Source of the DNA: Salinarimonas soli
GTDB lineage: Bacteria > Pseudomonadota > Alphaproteobacteria > Rhizobiales > Beijerinckiaceae
Direction: 5' to 3'
Length of the DNA: 64,000 nucleotides
Assembly (NCBI RefSeq): GCF_008386575.1
Contig: NZ_VUOA01000034.1
Coordinates: 124,001 to 188,000, forward strand
Position numbers and translations under genes: made by a program. Below the pieces are notes generated by a model. That model was not told the DNA's origin. It ran no database searches and was given only the letters and a program-made list of their open reading frames with translations. How positions within the stretch are numbered: position 1 is the stretch's first letter; the number at the start of each line of letters is the position of its first letter. Shown here piece after piece: positions 1 through 9,010 of this stretch.

Positions 1-486
1 CACGGGCTCCTGCGTGGTGCCGTCGTAGTTGGCCCGGAAGTCGACCGCGTCCTCGTCGATGCCAGCGAGCATCAGGCGCGCCACCTCGGTGAGGCGGGCC
101 TCCGTGTAACGGTACGCGGCGGCCGAGTCGCCGTCGATGTTGCCGAAATTGCCTTGGCCGTCCACGAGCGGGTAGCGCGAGGCGAAATCCTGCGCGAGCC
201 GCACCATGGCGTCGTAGATCGCCTGGTCCCCGTGCGGGTGGAACGAGCCCATGACGTCGCCCACCACCTTGGCGGACTTCTTGAACGGTCCGCCCGGGTT
301 GAGGCGGAGCAGGTTCATGCCGTGCAGGATGCGGCGGTGGACGGGCTTGAGGCCGTCGCGGGCGTCCGGCAGCGCCCGGTGCATGATCGTCGAGAGGGCA
401 TAGGCGAGGTAGCGCTCCTCGAGCGCGTCCTTCAGGTTGATGCTCTCGACGCCGTCCGATGACGGCGGTTCGACCGGCTTGCCCAT
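1..486 (-). CDS. parC: DNA topoisomerase IV subunit A, N-terminal part (cut by window edge)
   Basis: This is the first 162 residues of a type IIA topoisomerase A subunit; the rest lies before base 1. Topoisomerase IV decatenates daughter chromosomes with ParE. The sequence shows the N-terminal block [15 protein letters not shown], the DNA-gate helix [12 protein letters not shown] (about residues 83-94) and the active-site tyrosine in YRYTEARL (Tyr127). The phrase [16 protein letters not shown] is closer to alphaproteobacterial ParC than to GyrA. ATG at 484-486 reads MGKPVEPP. The residue after HPHGD is Gln, where E. coli ParC has Ser80 and GyrA Ser83. GyrA is the alternative call, judged less likely. 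Confidence 0.88.
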   Translation of the reverse strand, partial: MGKPVEPPSSDGVESINLKDALEERYLAYALSTIMHRALPDARDGLKPVHRRILHGMNLLRLNPGGPFKKSAKVVGDVMGSFHPHGDQAIYDAMVRLAQDFASRYPLVDGQGNFGNIDGDSAAAYRYTEARLTEVARLMLAGIDEDAVDFRANYDGTTQEPV

Positions 487-593
487 GGGGTCTCCTTGGA
501 GGCGAATCGGATCCCGCGGCGCGAATCGCGCAAGCGGCGGGATATCAGGAATTGGTTGCCCGGATCATAGCGCGAAGACAAAACGGGAACAAA

Positions 594-1325
594 TCATTCG
601 GCCTGCTTGATCGCGAGTGCGACGAAGCGCGCGCGCTCGTCGGGCAGGTGCTGTCCCTGCGGGTCGTAGAGGGAGCGGTCGAGGAAGTAGCCCGTGAGCG
701 CGAAACCATGGTCGAGCTCCTGCGGGGAGGGGCGGTTGCCCCGGGGCTGGCCGATGAGGAAGCCCGGCAGTGGCAGGAGGCGGTCCCGGTAGGGCTCGCC
801 CGCGGCGGCGCTGACGGCGCGCCCGCTCTTCGGCGACACGAAGGCAAGGTCGCGCGTCGCGCCCGTGGCGGCGCAGGAGGCGAGGTCGAGGCCGAAGCCG
901 AGCTCGGTGAGGAGCGCCAGCTCGAAGCGAACGAAGAGGGGGCCCGCGAGATCCGGCTCGTCGAGGTGGTCGGCGAGCGCCTCGGCCATGGCGTGGAGGT
1001 CGGGATGGGGATCGCGTTCGGGCAGAAGCCGCAGGAGGGCGGTGAGCGTCGCGATGCCGTAGAGCGCGAGAGGCGACGTCATCAGCCGCGCGGCGCGCGA
1101 GGTGGCGGGCTCGATCGTGTAGGTGCCCAGCTGCTCGTCGAGGCGCGCCCGCCAGGTGGCATGGACGGAGTTGCCGGGCTGGAGGACCGGCTGGAGCTTG
1201 TGCGAGCGCCCGCCATGGACGAGGCCGAGATGGCGCCCGTGCTCCCGCGTCATCAGCTCCAGCACGACGCCGGATTCGCCATGCCGCCGGGCGCCGAGCA
1301 CGAGGGCTTCATCGGACCAGTGCAT
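594..1325 (-). CDS. recO: DNA repair protein RecO
   Basis: RecO (243 aa) loads RecA onto SSB-coated single-stranded DNA together with RecR and anneals complementary strands. The N-terminal OB-fold starts with MHWSDEALVLGARRHGES, the typical RecO opening, and continues with EHGRHLGLVHGG. The helical C-terminal half (about residues 80-240) contains LFVRFELALLTELGFGLDL and the conserved SPKSGRAVS segment. Length matches the family. It lies just upstream of parC on the same strand (107 bp gap). No cysteine zinc knuckle is complete; only one Cys (in LASCAATG) is seen, common in this lineage. Identification is by motif recognition. Confidence 0.9.
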   Translation of the reverse strand: MHWSDEALVLGARRHGESGVVLELMTREHGRHLGLVHGGRSHKLQPVLQPGNSVHATWRARLDEQLGTYTIEPATSRAARLMTSPLALYGIATLTALLRLLPERDPHPDLHAMAEALADHLDEPDLAGPLFVRFELALLTELGFGLDLASCAATGATRDLAFVSPKSGRAVSAAAGEPYRDRLLPLPGFLIGQPRGNRPSPQELDHGFALTGYFLDRSLYDPQGQHLPDERARFVALAIKQAE

Positions 1326-1390
1326 GGGGGGCTGCTCGGGGATGCGGCATGCGGCTCCGTCGGGATCGAGCGCCTGCGGCGCGGGTTCTT

Positions 1391-1545
1391 GCGCTGGATC
1401 CCGGATCCGCGCCCCACCGCGTGGGGCTTGTCCGGGAAAGTAGGGGAGGGCGGTCCGGAGGTCTCCAGAGCCTCACCCCCACATTCCCGGACAAGAGGAG
1501 CGGAGGCGAAAGCCGGAACGGATCGCCGATCCGGGATCCAGGCCA
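1391..1545. repeat. Palindromic intergenic repeat element (nested inverted repeats)
   Basis: Two nested inverted repeats lie between recO and the Crp-type gene. The outer arms are CTGGATCCCGGATC (1394-1407) and its exact complement at 1528-1541. The inner arms are CTTGTCCGGGAA (1427-1438) and its complement at 1484-1495. The layout resembles REP/BIME-like dispersed palindromes common between genes in Rhizobiales. Nothing here codes. It could also act as a transcription-stopping structure between recO and the gene behind it. Confidence 0.7.
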
Positions 1546-1624
1546 GCATAGACCGGCCGCGCAGCGGCTCAAACCCGTCTCCGTCCAGGCGAAGGCAGGG
1601 AACGGCGCACGGGGCTGGACGCCC

Positions 1625-2311
1625 TCACGCGTCCTCGCGCATCGCCTCCTGGACGCGCTCCTGGAGCACGTCGGGGCGCTTGAGCACGAGGGCGCCGCGG
1701 GTGCGCTCGATCAGGCCCTCCTGGGTCATGCTCGTGAACTCGCGGGTGACCTGCTCGCGGCGGCAGCCGATGCGGGCGGCCAAGATGTGGTGGTAGGGCG
1801 GGGGCGTGACGACCCGCTCCACGCCGCCCTGCGCCCGGGGCACGGACATGCGCAGGAGCTCGGCATAGAGCCGGTGGCGCAGGTCGAGGACCGCCTGCTC
1901 CATGAGGCGGCCGTTGAGCTCGCGCACGCGGGCCGTGAGCAGGCGCAGAAGCCGGTCGTTGACCACGGGCGAGGCGTTGACGAGCTCGCGGAAGACGCCC
2001 GCCGGCATCACGCAGAGCTCGCCGCGCGTGAGTGCCGTGACGTTCGCCGAGCGGCGCACGCCGTCGATGGCCGACAGCTCGCCGAAATATTGCCCCGCCC
2101 GCATCTCGCCGAGGATGACCTCCTTGCCGGCGGGGGTGCGGATGAGGATGCGGACGTCGCCCGCCACAAGGAAGTAGACGTCGGTGGATTCCTCGTCGAA
2201 GTCGACGAGGATCTCGTCCGTGTCGAAGCGGCGCCAGCGGCAGCGGCTCTCGAAGCTCGAGAGGTCGATGCCCGGGTCCTTGAAGAAGGGAATGCCAGCC
2301 AGACGTGCCAT
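1625..2311 (-). CDS. Crp/Fnr-family transcriptional regulator
   Basis: A cAMP-receptor-type regulator of about 228 aa. The N-terminal cyclic-nucleotide-binding-like beta roll (about residues 15-125) contains KEVILGEMRAGQYFGELSA, matching the phosphate-binding-cassette region. The C-terminal winged helix has ILAARIGCRREQVTREF as recognition helix (about 185-201). No FNR-type N-terminal cysteine cluster is present, so an Fe-S oxygen sensor is unlikely. I chose the ATG at 2311 because AGGA sits about 7 nt upstream; an in-frame ATG at 2329 would add six residues. The ligand and targets are unknown. Confidence 0.85.
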   Translation of the reverse strand: MARLAGIPFFKDPGIDLSSFESRCRWRRFDTDEILVDFDEESTDVYFLVAGDVRILIRTPAGKEVILGEMRAGQYFGELSAIDGVRRSANVTALTRGELCVMPAGVFRELVNASPVVNDRLLRLLTARVRELNGRLMEQAVLDLRHRLYAELLRMSVPRAQGGVERVVTPPPYHHILAARIGCRREQVTREFTSMTQEGLIERTRGALVLKRPDVLQERVQEAMREDA

Positions 2312-2438
2312 GGACGGTCCTATGCCCATCCTGTGTCGCGCGAGCTTGACCGCCGGTCAAGGGGCGGGCAGGGCAGGTCGGCCTGATTTCAACCGCCGCG
2401 ATCGAGCGCCGCAGCCCAGTCCGCGGCGCCGGCCGCCC

Positions 2439-2849
2439 TCAGGGCTTGATCGGAACCCGCTCGGTGGAGACGACGGCCCCGTCCGGGCCGACGACGAAGA
2501 GATGCAGGATGGCCCGACCGGCCGGGACCATGAGGTCGATCTCCCGGCGCGCCGTGCCGAGCGCCTGGGTGCAGACGGCGCCCTCGGGCCGAGCCAACCG
2601 CACGGTGACCGGCTCGGCCGCGGCCGGTGCCGCGATGCCCGCGGGTGCGCCGAGCGCCACGGACCCGATCGTGGTGCAGCCGTCCGACACGGTCGCGACG
2701 GCCTCCAGGGCGACCGCGCCGCCCTTGCGGACCGCGTGGCTCCCCGGATGGTGCGCGAGCGCCTCCACGGCCGCCGCGATGCCGAGCACGAGGGAGCCGA
2801 GGGCGAGCAGGAGCGCCAGGAGGGAGAGGCGGTGGAGGTGGGAGGACAT
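2439..2849 (-). CDS. Hypothetical exported or membrane-anchored protein
   Basis: 136 aa with an N-terminal hydrophobic segment (LSLLALLLALGSLVLGIAAAV, residues 8-28 by eye) that looks like a signal anchor or uncleaved signal. The rest is predicted outside the membrane and contains two cysteines (DGCTT and AVCTQ) that could form a disulfide. GAGAG is placed about 5 nt before the ATG, which supports translation. The gene lies upstream of the Crp-type regulator on the same strand (127 bp gap). I do not recognise the family. A competing longer ORF in another frame on the same strand lacks a signal and is judged a shadow. Confidence 0.6.
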   Translation of the reverse strand: MSSHLHRLSLLALLLALGSLVLGIAAAVEALAHHPGSHAVRKGGAVALEAVATVSDGCTTIGSVALGAPAGIAAPAAAEPVTVRLARPEGAVCTQALGTARREIDLMVPAGRAILHLFVVGPDGAVVSTERVPIKP

Positions 2850-3044
2850 CGGATCTCTCGCCGCGAGGGCGAATCGGGAGGGGTGTGACAGGGGCCATCA
2901 TCGCGTCCGCGACGGCGAGCCCATGTCCGAAGCTTGACCGAAATCGGGCAGGGCCGCCGTGCGAGGCCGCACCCGGCCCTAAAGGCTTAGCCCTGTTCGA
3001 TCACCCGGGTTGTCCACCGCGAAACGGCGGGGCATTGAGAGGCC

Positions 3045-4919
3045 ATGCTCAGCGTCAACGATCTCACCTACCGCATCGGCCCCCGCCTCCTCATCGAGAA
3101 GGCGGGCTTCTCGCTTCCGGCGGGCGCCCGCGTCGGCCTCGTCGGCCGCAACGGCACCGGCAAGACCACCCTGTTCCGCATGCTGCTCGGCGAGATCTCG
3201 CCGGAGACCGGCACGGTGAGCCTGCCCCGGGGCGTGCGCATCGGCGCCGTGGCCCAGGAGGCACCCGCCGGTCCCGAGACCCTCGTCGAGGTCGTGCTCG
3301 CCGCCGACCGCGAGCGCGCCGACTTGCTGCGCGAGGCGGAGCACGCGGACGGCCTGCGACGGGCCGAGATCGAGACCCGGCTCGCCGACATCGGCGCCCA
3401 TTCGGCGCCCGCCCGCGCCGCCGCGATCCTGCACGGCCTCGGCTTCGACGAGGCGGCGCAGGGGCGGCCGTGCGCGGATTTCTCGGGCGGCTGGCGCATG
3501 CGCGTGGCGCTCGCCGCCGTGCTCTTCGCCGAGCCCGACCTCCTGCTCCTCGACGAACCCACGAACTATCTCGACATCGAGGGTACGCTCTGGCTCTACG
3601 ACTACCTCGCGCGCTACCCCCACACGGTGGTGGTCATCAGCCACGACCGCGACCTGCTCGACACCTGCGTCGACCACATCCTCCACCTCGACGAGGCGAA
3701 GCTCACGCTCTACCGCGGCGGCTATTCCTCCTTCGAGCGCCAGCGCGCCGAGAAGCAGGCGCTCCAGGCCAAGGCGCGGGTGAAGCAGGAGAACGAGCGC
3801 AAGCACCTCCAGGCCTTCGTCGACCGCTTCCGCGCCAAGGCCTCCAAGGCGCGCCAGGCGCAATCCCGCGTGAAGCGCCTCGAGAAGCTCCAGCCCATCG
3901 CGGCGCTCGTCGAGGACGAGGTGCTGCCCTTCAACCTGCCGAGCCCCGAGCGGGCGCTTGCCCCGCCCCTCGTCGCCATCGAGTCGGGCGCCGCGGGCTA
4001 CGGCGAGCGGGTGGTGCTCGACCGGATCAACCTGACGCTCCTGCCCGACGACCGCATCGCGCTGCTCGGCTCCAACGGCAACGGCAAGTCCACCTTCTGC
4101 AAGCTCATCGGCGGGCGCCTGCCGCCGCTCAAAGGCGAGGTGCGCCGCTCGGGCAAGCTCGACGTCGCCTATTTCGCCCAGCACCAGCTCGACGAATTGC
4201 GCCCCGGCGCGACCCCCGTGGAGCACGTGCGCGAGCGGATGCCCGACGTGCCCGAGGCGAAGGTGCGCGCCCGCTGCGCCCAGCTCGGCTTCCCCGGCCA
4301 GAAGGCCGACACGCCCGTGTCGAACCTCTCGGGCGGCGAGAAGGCGCGCCTCCTCATGGGGCTCGCGGCCTTCGGCGGGCCCCACCTCCTCATCCTTGAC
4401 GAGCCCACCAACCACCTCGACATCGACAGCCGCGCCGCCCTCATGGAGGCGATCAACGACTACGAGGGCGCGGTGATCCTGGTGAGCCACGACCGATTCC
4501 TCATCGAGGCCTGCGCCGACCGGCTCTGGCTCGTGTCGAACGGCTCCGTGAAGCCCTTCGACGGCGACATGGACGATTACCGCCGCTTCGTCCTCTCCGG
4601 CAGCCTCGACGGGAAAGCCGCCACCCGCGCCGAGGCCGAGAAGGCGACCCGCACGGACGACCGCCGCGCCGCCGCCGAGCGCCGGGCCGCGCTCGCCCCC
4701 TTGCGCAAGCGCCTCACGGGCATCGAGGCGCGCATGACGAAGCTCGGCGAGGTGATCGCGAAGGTCGACGCGGCGCTCGGCGACGGCACAGCCTTCCAGC
4801 AGAACCCGACCAAGGCCGCCGAGCTCTCCCGCATGCGGGCCGAGGCCGCGGACGCGCTGGCGAAGACCGAGGAGGAATGGCTGACGGTGAGCGGGGAGAT
4901 CGAGGCGGCGGAGGAGTAG
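3045..4919 (+). CDS. ABC-F family ATPase (YheS/Uup-like)
   Basis: A soluble protein (624 aa) with two ATP-binding cassettes and no membrane segments, as in ABC-F factors that act on the ribosome. Cassette 1 has Walker A GRNGTGKTT (34-42), signature FSGGWRMR (about 146) and Walker B LLLLDEPTNYLDIE. The charged linker after cassette 1 (about 225-285, rich in Lys, Arg, Glu and Gln) corresponds to the P-site tRNA-interaction motif. Cassette 2 has GSNGNGKST (about 341), NLSGGEKAR (about 427) and LILDEPTNHLDID. A Lys/Arg/Glu-rich coiled tail follows. GAGAGG lies directly before ATG. Substrate class (EttA, YheS or Uup) cannot be fixed by eye; YheS-like is my best reading. Confidence 0.92.
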   Translation: MLSVNDLTYRIGPRLLIEKAGFSLPAGARVGLVGRNGTGKTTLFRMLLGEISPETGTVSLPRGVRIGAVAQEAPAGPETLVEVVLAADRERADLLREAEHADGLRRAEIETRLADIGAHSAPARAAAILHGLGFDEAAQGRPCADFSGGWRMRVALAAVLFAEPDLLLLDEPTNYLDIEGTLWLYDYLARYPHTVVVISHDRDLLDTCVDHILHLDEAKLTLYRGGYSSFERQRAEKQALQAKARVKQENERKHLQAFVDRFRAKASKARQAQSRVKRLEKLQPIAALVEDEVLPFNLPSPERALAPPLVAIESGAAGYGERVVLDRINLTLLPDDRIALLGSNGNGKSTFCKLIGGRLPPLKGEVRRSGKLDVAYFAQHQLDELRPGATPVEHVRERMPDVPEAKVRARCAQLGFPGQKADTPVSNLSGGEKARLLMGLAAFGGPHLLILDEPTNHLDIDSRAALMEAINDYEGAVILVSHDRFLIEACADRLWLVSNGSVKPFDGDMDDYRRFVLSGSLDGKAATRAEAEKATRTDDRRAAAERRAALAPLRKRLTGIEARMTKLGEVIAKVDAALGDGTAFQQNPTKAAELSRMRAEAADALAKTEEEWLTVSGEIEAAEE

Positions 4920-4926
4920 GGGACGC

Positions 4927-5370
4927 CTAGTCCTTCAGCTTCACCCGGATCCGGTAGGCGAGCCCGTCGCGCACGTCGCGATAGGCGTCCAGCATCTGCT
5001 CGCGGGTGCCCTGGACGACCGTGGGGTCCGGAGTCGGCCAGTACTCGACTTCCGCCGCGAGCGTGCGGGTGAGCTCCAGGGCCGCGTGGTGCGCCTCGGG
5101 CGAGAGGGAGACGATGAGGTCGAAGTTCAGGCCCTCCCACTCCTCCAGCTCGACGAGGGTGCGCGGCTTGTGCTTGGCGGCGCTGATCCCGATCTCGTCG
5201 AGCGCCGACACCATGAACGGGTCCGTCTCGCCTTTGCGCACGCCCGCCGACTGCACATAGGTCGACTTGCCGAAATAGTGCCGGGCCAGGGCCTCCGCCA
5301 TGGGCGAGCGAATCGAGTTGTAGCCGCACACGAACAGGACGGACTGGACGCGCTTGCCCGGCGCCGCCAT
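4927..5370 (-). CDS. Low-molecular-weight phosphatase / arsenate-reductase-like protein
   Basis: 147 aa with the P-loop C-X5-R signature near the N-terminus: VCGYNSIRSPMAEA (Cys15 to Arg21), as in LMW protein-tyrosine phosphatases and related ArsC enzymes. A later Asp in TPDPT is the likely general acid. The motif lacks the second-Cys pattern CxGNxCRSP of classical LMW-PTPs, so the substrate is uncertain. It is the last gene of the DUF2948-hisD-UPF0262 chain, 5 nt after UPF0262, an arrangement widely seen in alphaproteobacteria. It converges with the ABC-F gene at 7 bp distance. Confidence 0.82.
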   Translation of the reverse strand: MAAPGKRVQSVLFVCGYNSIRSPMAEALARHYFGKSTYVQSAGVRKGETDPFMVSALDEIGISAAKHKPRTLVELEEWEGLNFDLIVSLSPEAHHAALELTRTLAAEVEYWPTPDPTVVQGTREQMLDAYRDVRDGLAYRIRVKLKD

Positions 5371-5375
5371 GCGCC

Positions 5376-5852
5376 TCAGCCCCGCCAGTGAAGGGCGTAG
5401 ATGAGCGTGAAGAGGCGACGCGCCGTGTCGAAGTCCACCGCGACCTTGCCGTCGAGGCGCTCCATGAGCACGTTCGCCGCCTCGTCGTGCAGGCCGCGCC
5501 GGCCCATGTCGATGGCCTCGATCTGGGCGGGGGAGGCGGAGCGGATCGCCTTGAAATAGCTGTCGCAGATCATCTCGTAGTCGCGGATCACCCGGCGCAG
5601 GGGCGACAGCGAGAGGTGATGCGTCATCAGCGTGTCGCCGTCCGGCGAGCGGATGCAGAAGGCGAGGCGCCCGTCCCGCAGCGCGAGGTGCAGGGCGTAG
5701 GGCCCGCGGTCCTCGTCGGGGATGCGGAAGGCGTTGGTCTCCAGGATGTCGTAGATCGCGACCGCGCGCTCGTGCTCCTGGTCCGGGGTGCCGCGGCCGA
5801 TGGACTCCTCGTCGAGCGTGACGGCGACCAGGCGGTGGCGGTTGTCGGTCAT
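5376..5852 (-). CDS. UPF0262 family protein
   Basis: 158 aa, matching the alphaproteobacterial UPF0262 family in length and in blocks such as [20 protein letters not shown] (residues 11-30), [20 protein letters not shown] and [14 protein letters not shown]. No function is established for the family. No signal peptide or membrane segment is present, so it is cytoplasmic. It sits 7 nt behind hisD and 5 nt before the phosphatase gene, so it is almost certainly co-transcribed with both. Confidence 0.9.
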   Translation of the reverse strand: MTDNRHRLVAVTLDEESIGRGTPDQEHERAVAIYDILETNAFRIPDEDRGPYALHLALRDGRLAFCIRSPDGDTLMTHHLSLSPLRRVIRDYEMICDSYFKAIRSASPAQIEAIDMGRRGLHDEAANVLMERLDGKVAVDFDTARRLFTLIYALHWRG

Positions 5853-5859
5853 CGGGCCG

Positions 5860-7152
5860 TTACAGGTTGAGGCGGATCGCGACCGAGCGGGCGTGGCCTT
5901 CGAGCCCCTCCGCCCGGCCGAGCGCGATGGCCGAGGGCCCCAGCGCCCTCAAGGCCGCCGGGTCGCATTTCAGGATCGAGGTTCGCTTCATGAAGTCAAG
6001 CACCCCGAGCCCCGACGAGAACCGGGCCGAGCGGGCCGTGGGCAGGACGTGGTTGGGCCCGCCCACATAGTCGCCGATGGCCTCGGGCGTATGGGAGCCC
6101 AGGAAGATCGAGCCCGCGTTGCGCACCCGCGCCGCGAGCCCGTCCGCGTCCGCCGCCTCGATCTCGAGGTGCTCGGGCGCGATCGCGTCGACGAGGGGGA
6201 TGCTGGAGGCGAGATCGGGTACGAGGATGATCGCGCCGAAATCGCGCCAGCTCGCCGCCGCGATCTCCGCCCGCGGCAGCGTCGCGAGATGGCGCTCCAC
6301 CGCGGCCTCGACCGCGTCCGCGAGCGCCGGGTCGTCGGTAACGAGGATCGACTGGGCGGCCGTGTCGTGCTCGGCCTGGGCCAGGAGATCGGCCGCGACC
6401 CAATCCGGGTTGGCGTCCCGGTCGGCGAGGATCAGCACCTCGGAGGGGCCCGCGATCATGTCGATGCCCACCTGTCCGAAGACCCGCCGCTTGGCCGCCG
6501 CCACGTAGGCGTTGCCGGGGCCCACGATCTTCGCCACGGGCGCGATCGTGTCGGTGCCGTAGGCGAGGGCGGCGACCGCCTGCGCGCCGCCGATCCGGTA
6601 GACCTCGTCCACGCCCGCAAGGCGCGCCGCCGCGAGCACGAGCGGGTTGGTCTCGCCGCGAGGGGTCGGCGCCACCATCACGATGCGCGGCACGCCCGCG
6701 ACCTTCGCGGGCACGGCGTTCATGAGAACCGACGAGGGGTAGCTCGCGGTGCCGCCGGGCACGTACAAGCCGACCGACTCGAGCGCCGTCCAGCGCCAGC
6801 CCGCCGTGACGCCGAGCGCGTCGGTGGCGGACCAGTCGGTGGGTTTCTGGCCTCGGTGATAGGTCTCGATCCGCTCGCGGGCGACCCGAAGCGCGGCGAG
6901 CGCCTCGGCATCGCAGCGGTCCAGGGCGGCGTCGATCTCCTCGTCCGAGACCCGCAGCCGGTCCGGCGTAAGCGACAGGCCGTCGAAGCGGCTCGTATAG
7001 TCGATGACGGCGGCGTCGCCGCCCGCGATCACGGCGGAGACGATCGCCTTGACGGCGTCGTCCACCTCCTCCGAGACCTCCCGCTTCATCCCGAGCAGGC
7101 TGCGAAAGGCGGCCGGGAAGCCGGCATCGCGCGCATCGAGGCGAAGCGGCAT
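5860..7152 (-). CDS. hisD: Histidinol dehydrogenase
   Basis: The 430-aa zinc enzyme oxidises L-histidinol to L-histidine with two NAD+ (EC 1.1.1.23), the last step of histidine biosynthesis. Family blocks seen are [20 protein letters not shown] (about 120-140), [22 protein letters not shown], the Gln/His zinc ligand region [12 protein letters not shown] and the PEHLEIE motif. The start is ATG at 7150-7152, where TGATG overlaps the stop of the upstream DUF2948 gene by one base, implying translational coupling. An in-frame upstream extension to 7239 is disfavoured because it would run into that gene. Confidence 0.96.
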   Translation of the reverse strand: MPLRLDARDAGFPAAFRSLLGMKREVSEEVDDAVKAIVSAVIAGGDAAVIDYTSRFDGLSLTPDRLRVSDEEIDAALDRCDAEALAALRVARERIETYHRGQKPTDWSATDALGVTAGWRWTALESVGLYVPGGTASYPSSVLMNAVPAKVAGVPRIVMVAPTPRGETNPLVLAAARLAGVDEVYRIGGAQAVAALAYGTDTIAPVAKIVGPGNAYVAAAKRRVFGQVGIDMIAGPSEVLILADRDANPDWVAADLLAQAEHDTAAQSILVTDDPALADAVEAAVERHLATLPRAEIAAASWRDFGAIILVPDLASSIPLVDAIAPEHLEIEAADADGLAARVRNAGSIFLGSHTPEAIGDYVGGPNHVLPTARSARFSSGLGVLDFMKRTSILKCDPAALRALGPSAIALGRAEGLEGHARSVAIRLNL

Positions 7153-7616
7153 CAGGCGCGCTCGTCCGTTGTCGCGTGATCCGGGCGGCCTTCGGCCTCC
7201 CAGACGGGGCCGAGATCCTTCATGCCAGCCTCGATGCACTCCACCTCCAGCTGGACCGCGCGGTCGTCGGAGAAGTGGAGCGTCACGAGGCCCGACGGGG
7301 TCTCCATCTCCTCGAAGGCGATGGCGAGCAGGTTGAGGGTCTCGTCGCGCCGGGCGGGGTCGATGCCGCGGCAGCGCGCACGCAGCACCCTGTCGAAATG
7401 CAAGCCCGTGAGGCGCCGACGGGGCGGCTCGCCGTTGGCGCCCTCCCAGTCGAAGCGTCGGGCCACGAGGGCGAAGCGGTGCTCCCCAGGCAGGAACGCG
7501 ATGTCCTCCAGGCGGACGACGGCGTCCTGCATGTGGGCCGACACCACGGCGAGATCCTCGTCGTCGAGGGCGATGAGCTTGAGGAGCTCCATGGGCTGGG
7601 CCGTGTTGTTGTCCAT
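7152..7616 (-). CDS. DUF2948 family protein
   Basis: 154 aa, recognised as DUF2948 from LKLIALDDEDLAVVSAHMQD at the N-terminus, RRFDWEG and LHFDRVLRARCRGIDP in the middle, and VQLEVECIEAGMKDLGPVW near the end. The function is unknown; it is a soluble protein restricted mainly to alphaproteobacteria, where it is commonly found beside hisD. Its stop overlaps the hisD start (TGATG). It is the first gene of the four-gene hisD operon. Confidence 0.88.
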   Translation of the reverse strand: MDNNTAQPMELLKLIALDDEDLAVVSAHMQDAVVRLEDIAFLPGEHRFALVARRFDWEGANGEPPRRRLTGLHFDRVLRARCRGIDPARRDETLNLLAIAFEEMETPSGLVTLHFSDDRAVQLEVECIEAGMKDLGPVWEAEGRPDHATTDERA

Positions 7617-7716
7617 AGCCGCTCAGGTAGAGATGCGGCCGCCCGTCCGCAACGGGGCGCCCGGCGCGAATGCGCCGGTTACCCCCGGATTCCTTGGGGA
7701 CATCGCCTGCGGGCGC

Positions 7717-8907
7717 TCAATCGCGGCCCGCGGCCGTGCCGCGCCGCAGGCGGGTCACGAGCGACCAGGCCCAGGGCGTGCGCTTGACGGACCGCTTGGC
7801 GAGCCGGCGCGCCGCGGCCGCGAGCCCGTAGGCATGGCCGAGCGGGGTGACGGGCACCAGGACGTCGGCGATCTCGTCGACGCCGTCGCAGAAGGTGCTC
7901 TTGTAGCGTGCCTCGCCGACCCCTAGGTCGAGCACCTTGCGGCCGCGCCGACATTGCTCGGCGACGAGGCGGGCGACGAGAAGGTCGCCGGGGCTGCGCC
8001 GCGCGATCTCGGAATCGCCCGCGTCGAAGGACAGGACCATGCCAGACAGGCGCGTCTCGTCGGCGGCCCCCGCGAACGTCGCGACGATCCGCTCTCCGGC
8101 GCATAGCGAATAGAGCTCCACGGCTGGCGCGCCGCGATCGAGCCCTGCGAGGCAGGCCCGGCGCAGGAAGGCGCGGGCGGGTGCGTCCTCGAAGGGGTTG
8201 GGCAGCCCGATCGTGCGGCGGCGCTCGGCCTTGTGGGCGAAGAACGTGGCGAGCACCGCCTCGACCTCCTCCGGCGTCGCGGCCTGGCGCAGCTCGACGG
8301 GGCCGAGCTCCGCGAGCCGGGCTTCCTTCTGGCGCAGCTTCTTGCGAGCTTCGCGGCTGAGCACGCGCTTCAGGACATCCTCGCCTGATCCGGACAGATC
8401 GAGGCGGTAGGCGTTGCTCGCGGCGGCCGGGGCGCCGGCGGGCACGAGGGGATTGGGTTCGCCGTTCCAACTACGCGGCATCGCGGCAAGAGCGACGGCG
8501 TCGGCGCCGACGAGGCGGCCGATGGCGGCGAGCAGCGCCCGCGGGTCGCCGAGCGGGGCGCCCCGGCGCCACAGCGCCGCGTGGTAGTTGGCGTGGGCGC
8601 CGCCTACGGGAAGCGCGAGCCGCAGCGGCCCCCGGTGGCAGAGGACGAGCGGCAGGATGAACGCCGTCGCGCCCCCGGCGTCCCGCCCGACCACGATGCG
8701 CGGGGCGGCGCCCTCGACCTGCCCGAGGGTGCCGAGATACGCGTCTGCCCAGTCGAAGCGCTGGTAGGCCGAGCCCGCCGCCTCGCCCTCGAACGCCTTC
8801 CACCAGCCCTCGATGAGGGCGCCGTCCTGGGCCACCATGAGATCGAGAGCCGGGCGCGCGACCCTGCCGGCGTCCGTGACGGGCCCGCCCGCGTAACCCA
8901 GATCCAT
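7717..8907 (-). CDS. GNAT-type acetyltransferase (CelD/BcsL-like)
   Basis: About 396 aa. The C-terminal half resembles the GNAT domain of the CelD/BcsL family: ARKKLRQKEARLAELG followed by LRQAATPEEVEAVLATFFAHK and a GDLLVARLVAEQ-VLDLGVGEARYKSTFCD block. Such proteins often sit in polysaccharide or cell-envelope loci, and the divergent neighbour is a polysaccharide deacetylase, which suggests a joint role in glycan modification (inference). I chose ATG at 8907 because GAGGG lies just upstream; ATG at 8916 is also possible. The much longer in-frame extension to 9297 would overlap the divergent gene and is rejected. Confidence 0.78.
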   Translation of the reverse strand: MDLGYAGGPVTDAGRVARPALDLMVAQDGALIEGWWKAFEGEAAGSAYQRFDWADAYLGTLGQVEGAAPRIVVGRDAGGATAFILPLVLCHRGPLRLALPVGGAHANYHAALWRRGAPLGDPRALLAAIGRLVGADAVALAAMPRSWNGEPNPLVPAGAPAAASNAYRLDLSGSGEDVLKRVLSREARKKLRQKEARLAELGPVELRQAATPEEVEAVLATFFAHKAERRRTIGLPNPFEDAPARAFLRRACLAGLDRGAPAVELYSLCAGERIVATFAGAADETRLSGMVLSFDAGDSEIARRSPGDLLVARLVAEQCRRGRKVLDLGVGEARYKSTFCDGVDEIADVLVPVTPLGHAYGLAAAARRLAKRSVKRTPWAWSLVTRLRRGTAAGRD

Positions 8908-9010
8908 CGCCCTCATCCCGCAGTCCCGCCAGCTCGCATGCGTCGAACGCACCTTTAAGTGTTCTCTGCCATAAGGCTCTTCCGTTAAGTCGCTGCTAAA
9001 GGAATGCAAC

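Noticed and set aside
2979-4490. Long minus-strand frame antisense to the ABC-F ATPase
   Set aside because: It is a shadow produced by high GC and codon bias; the translation is acidic low-complexity and the plus strand carries an intact two-cassette ATPase.
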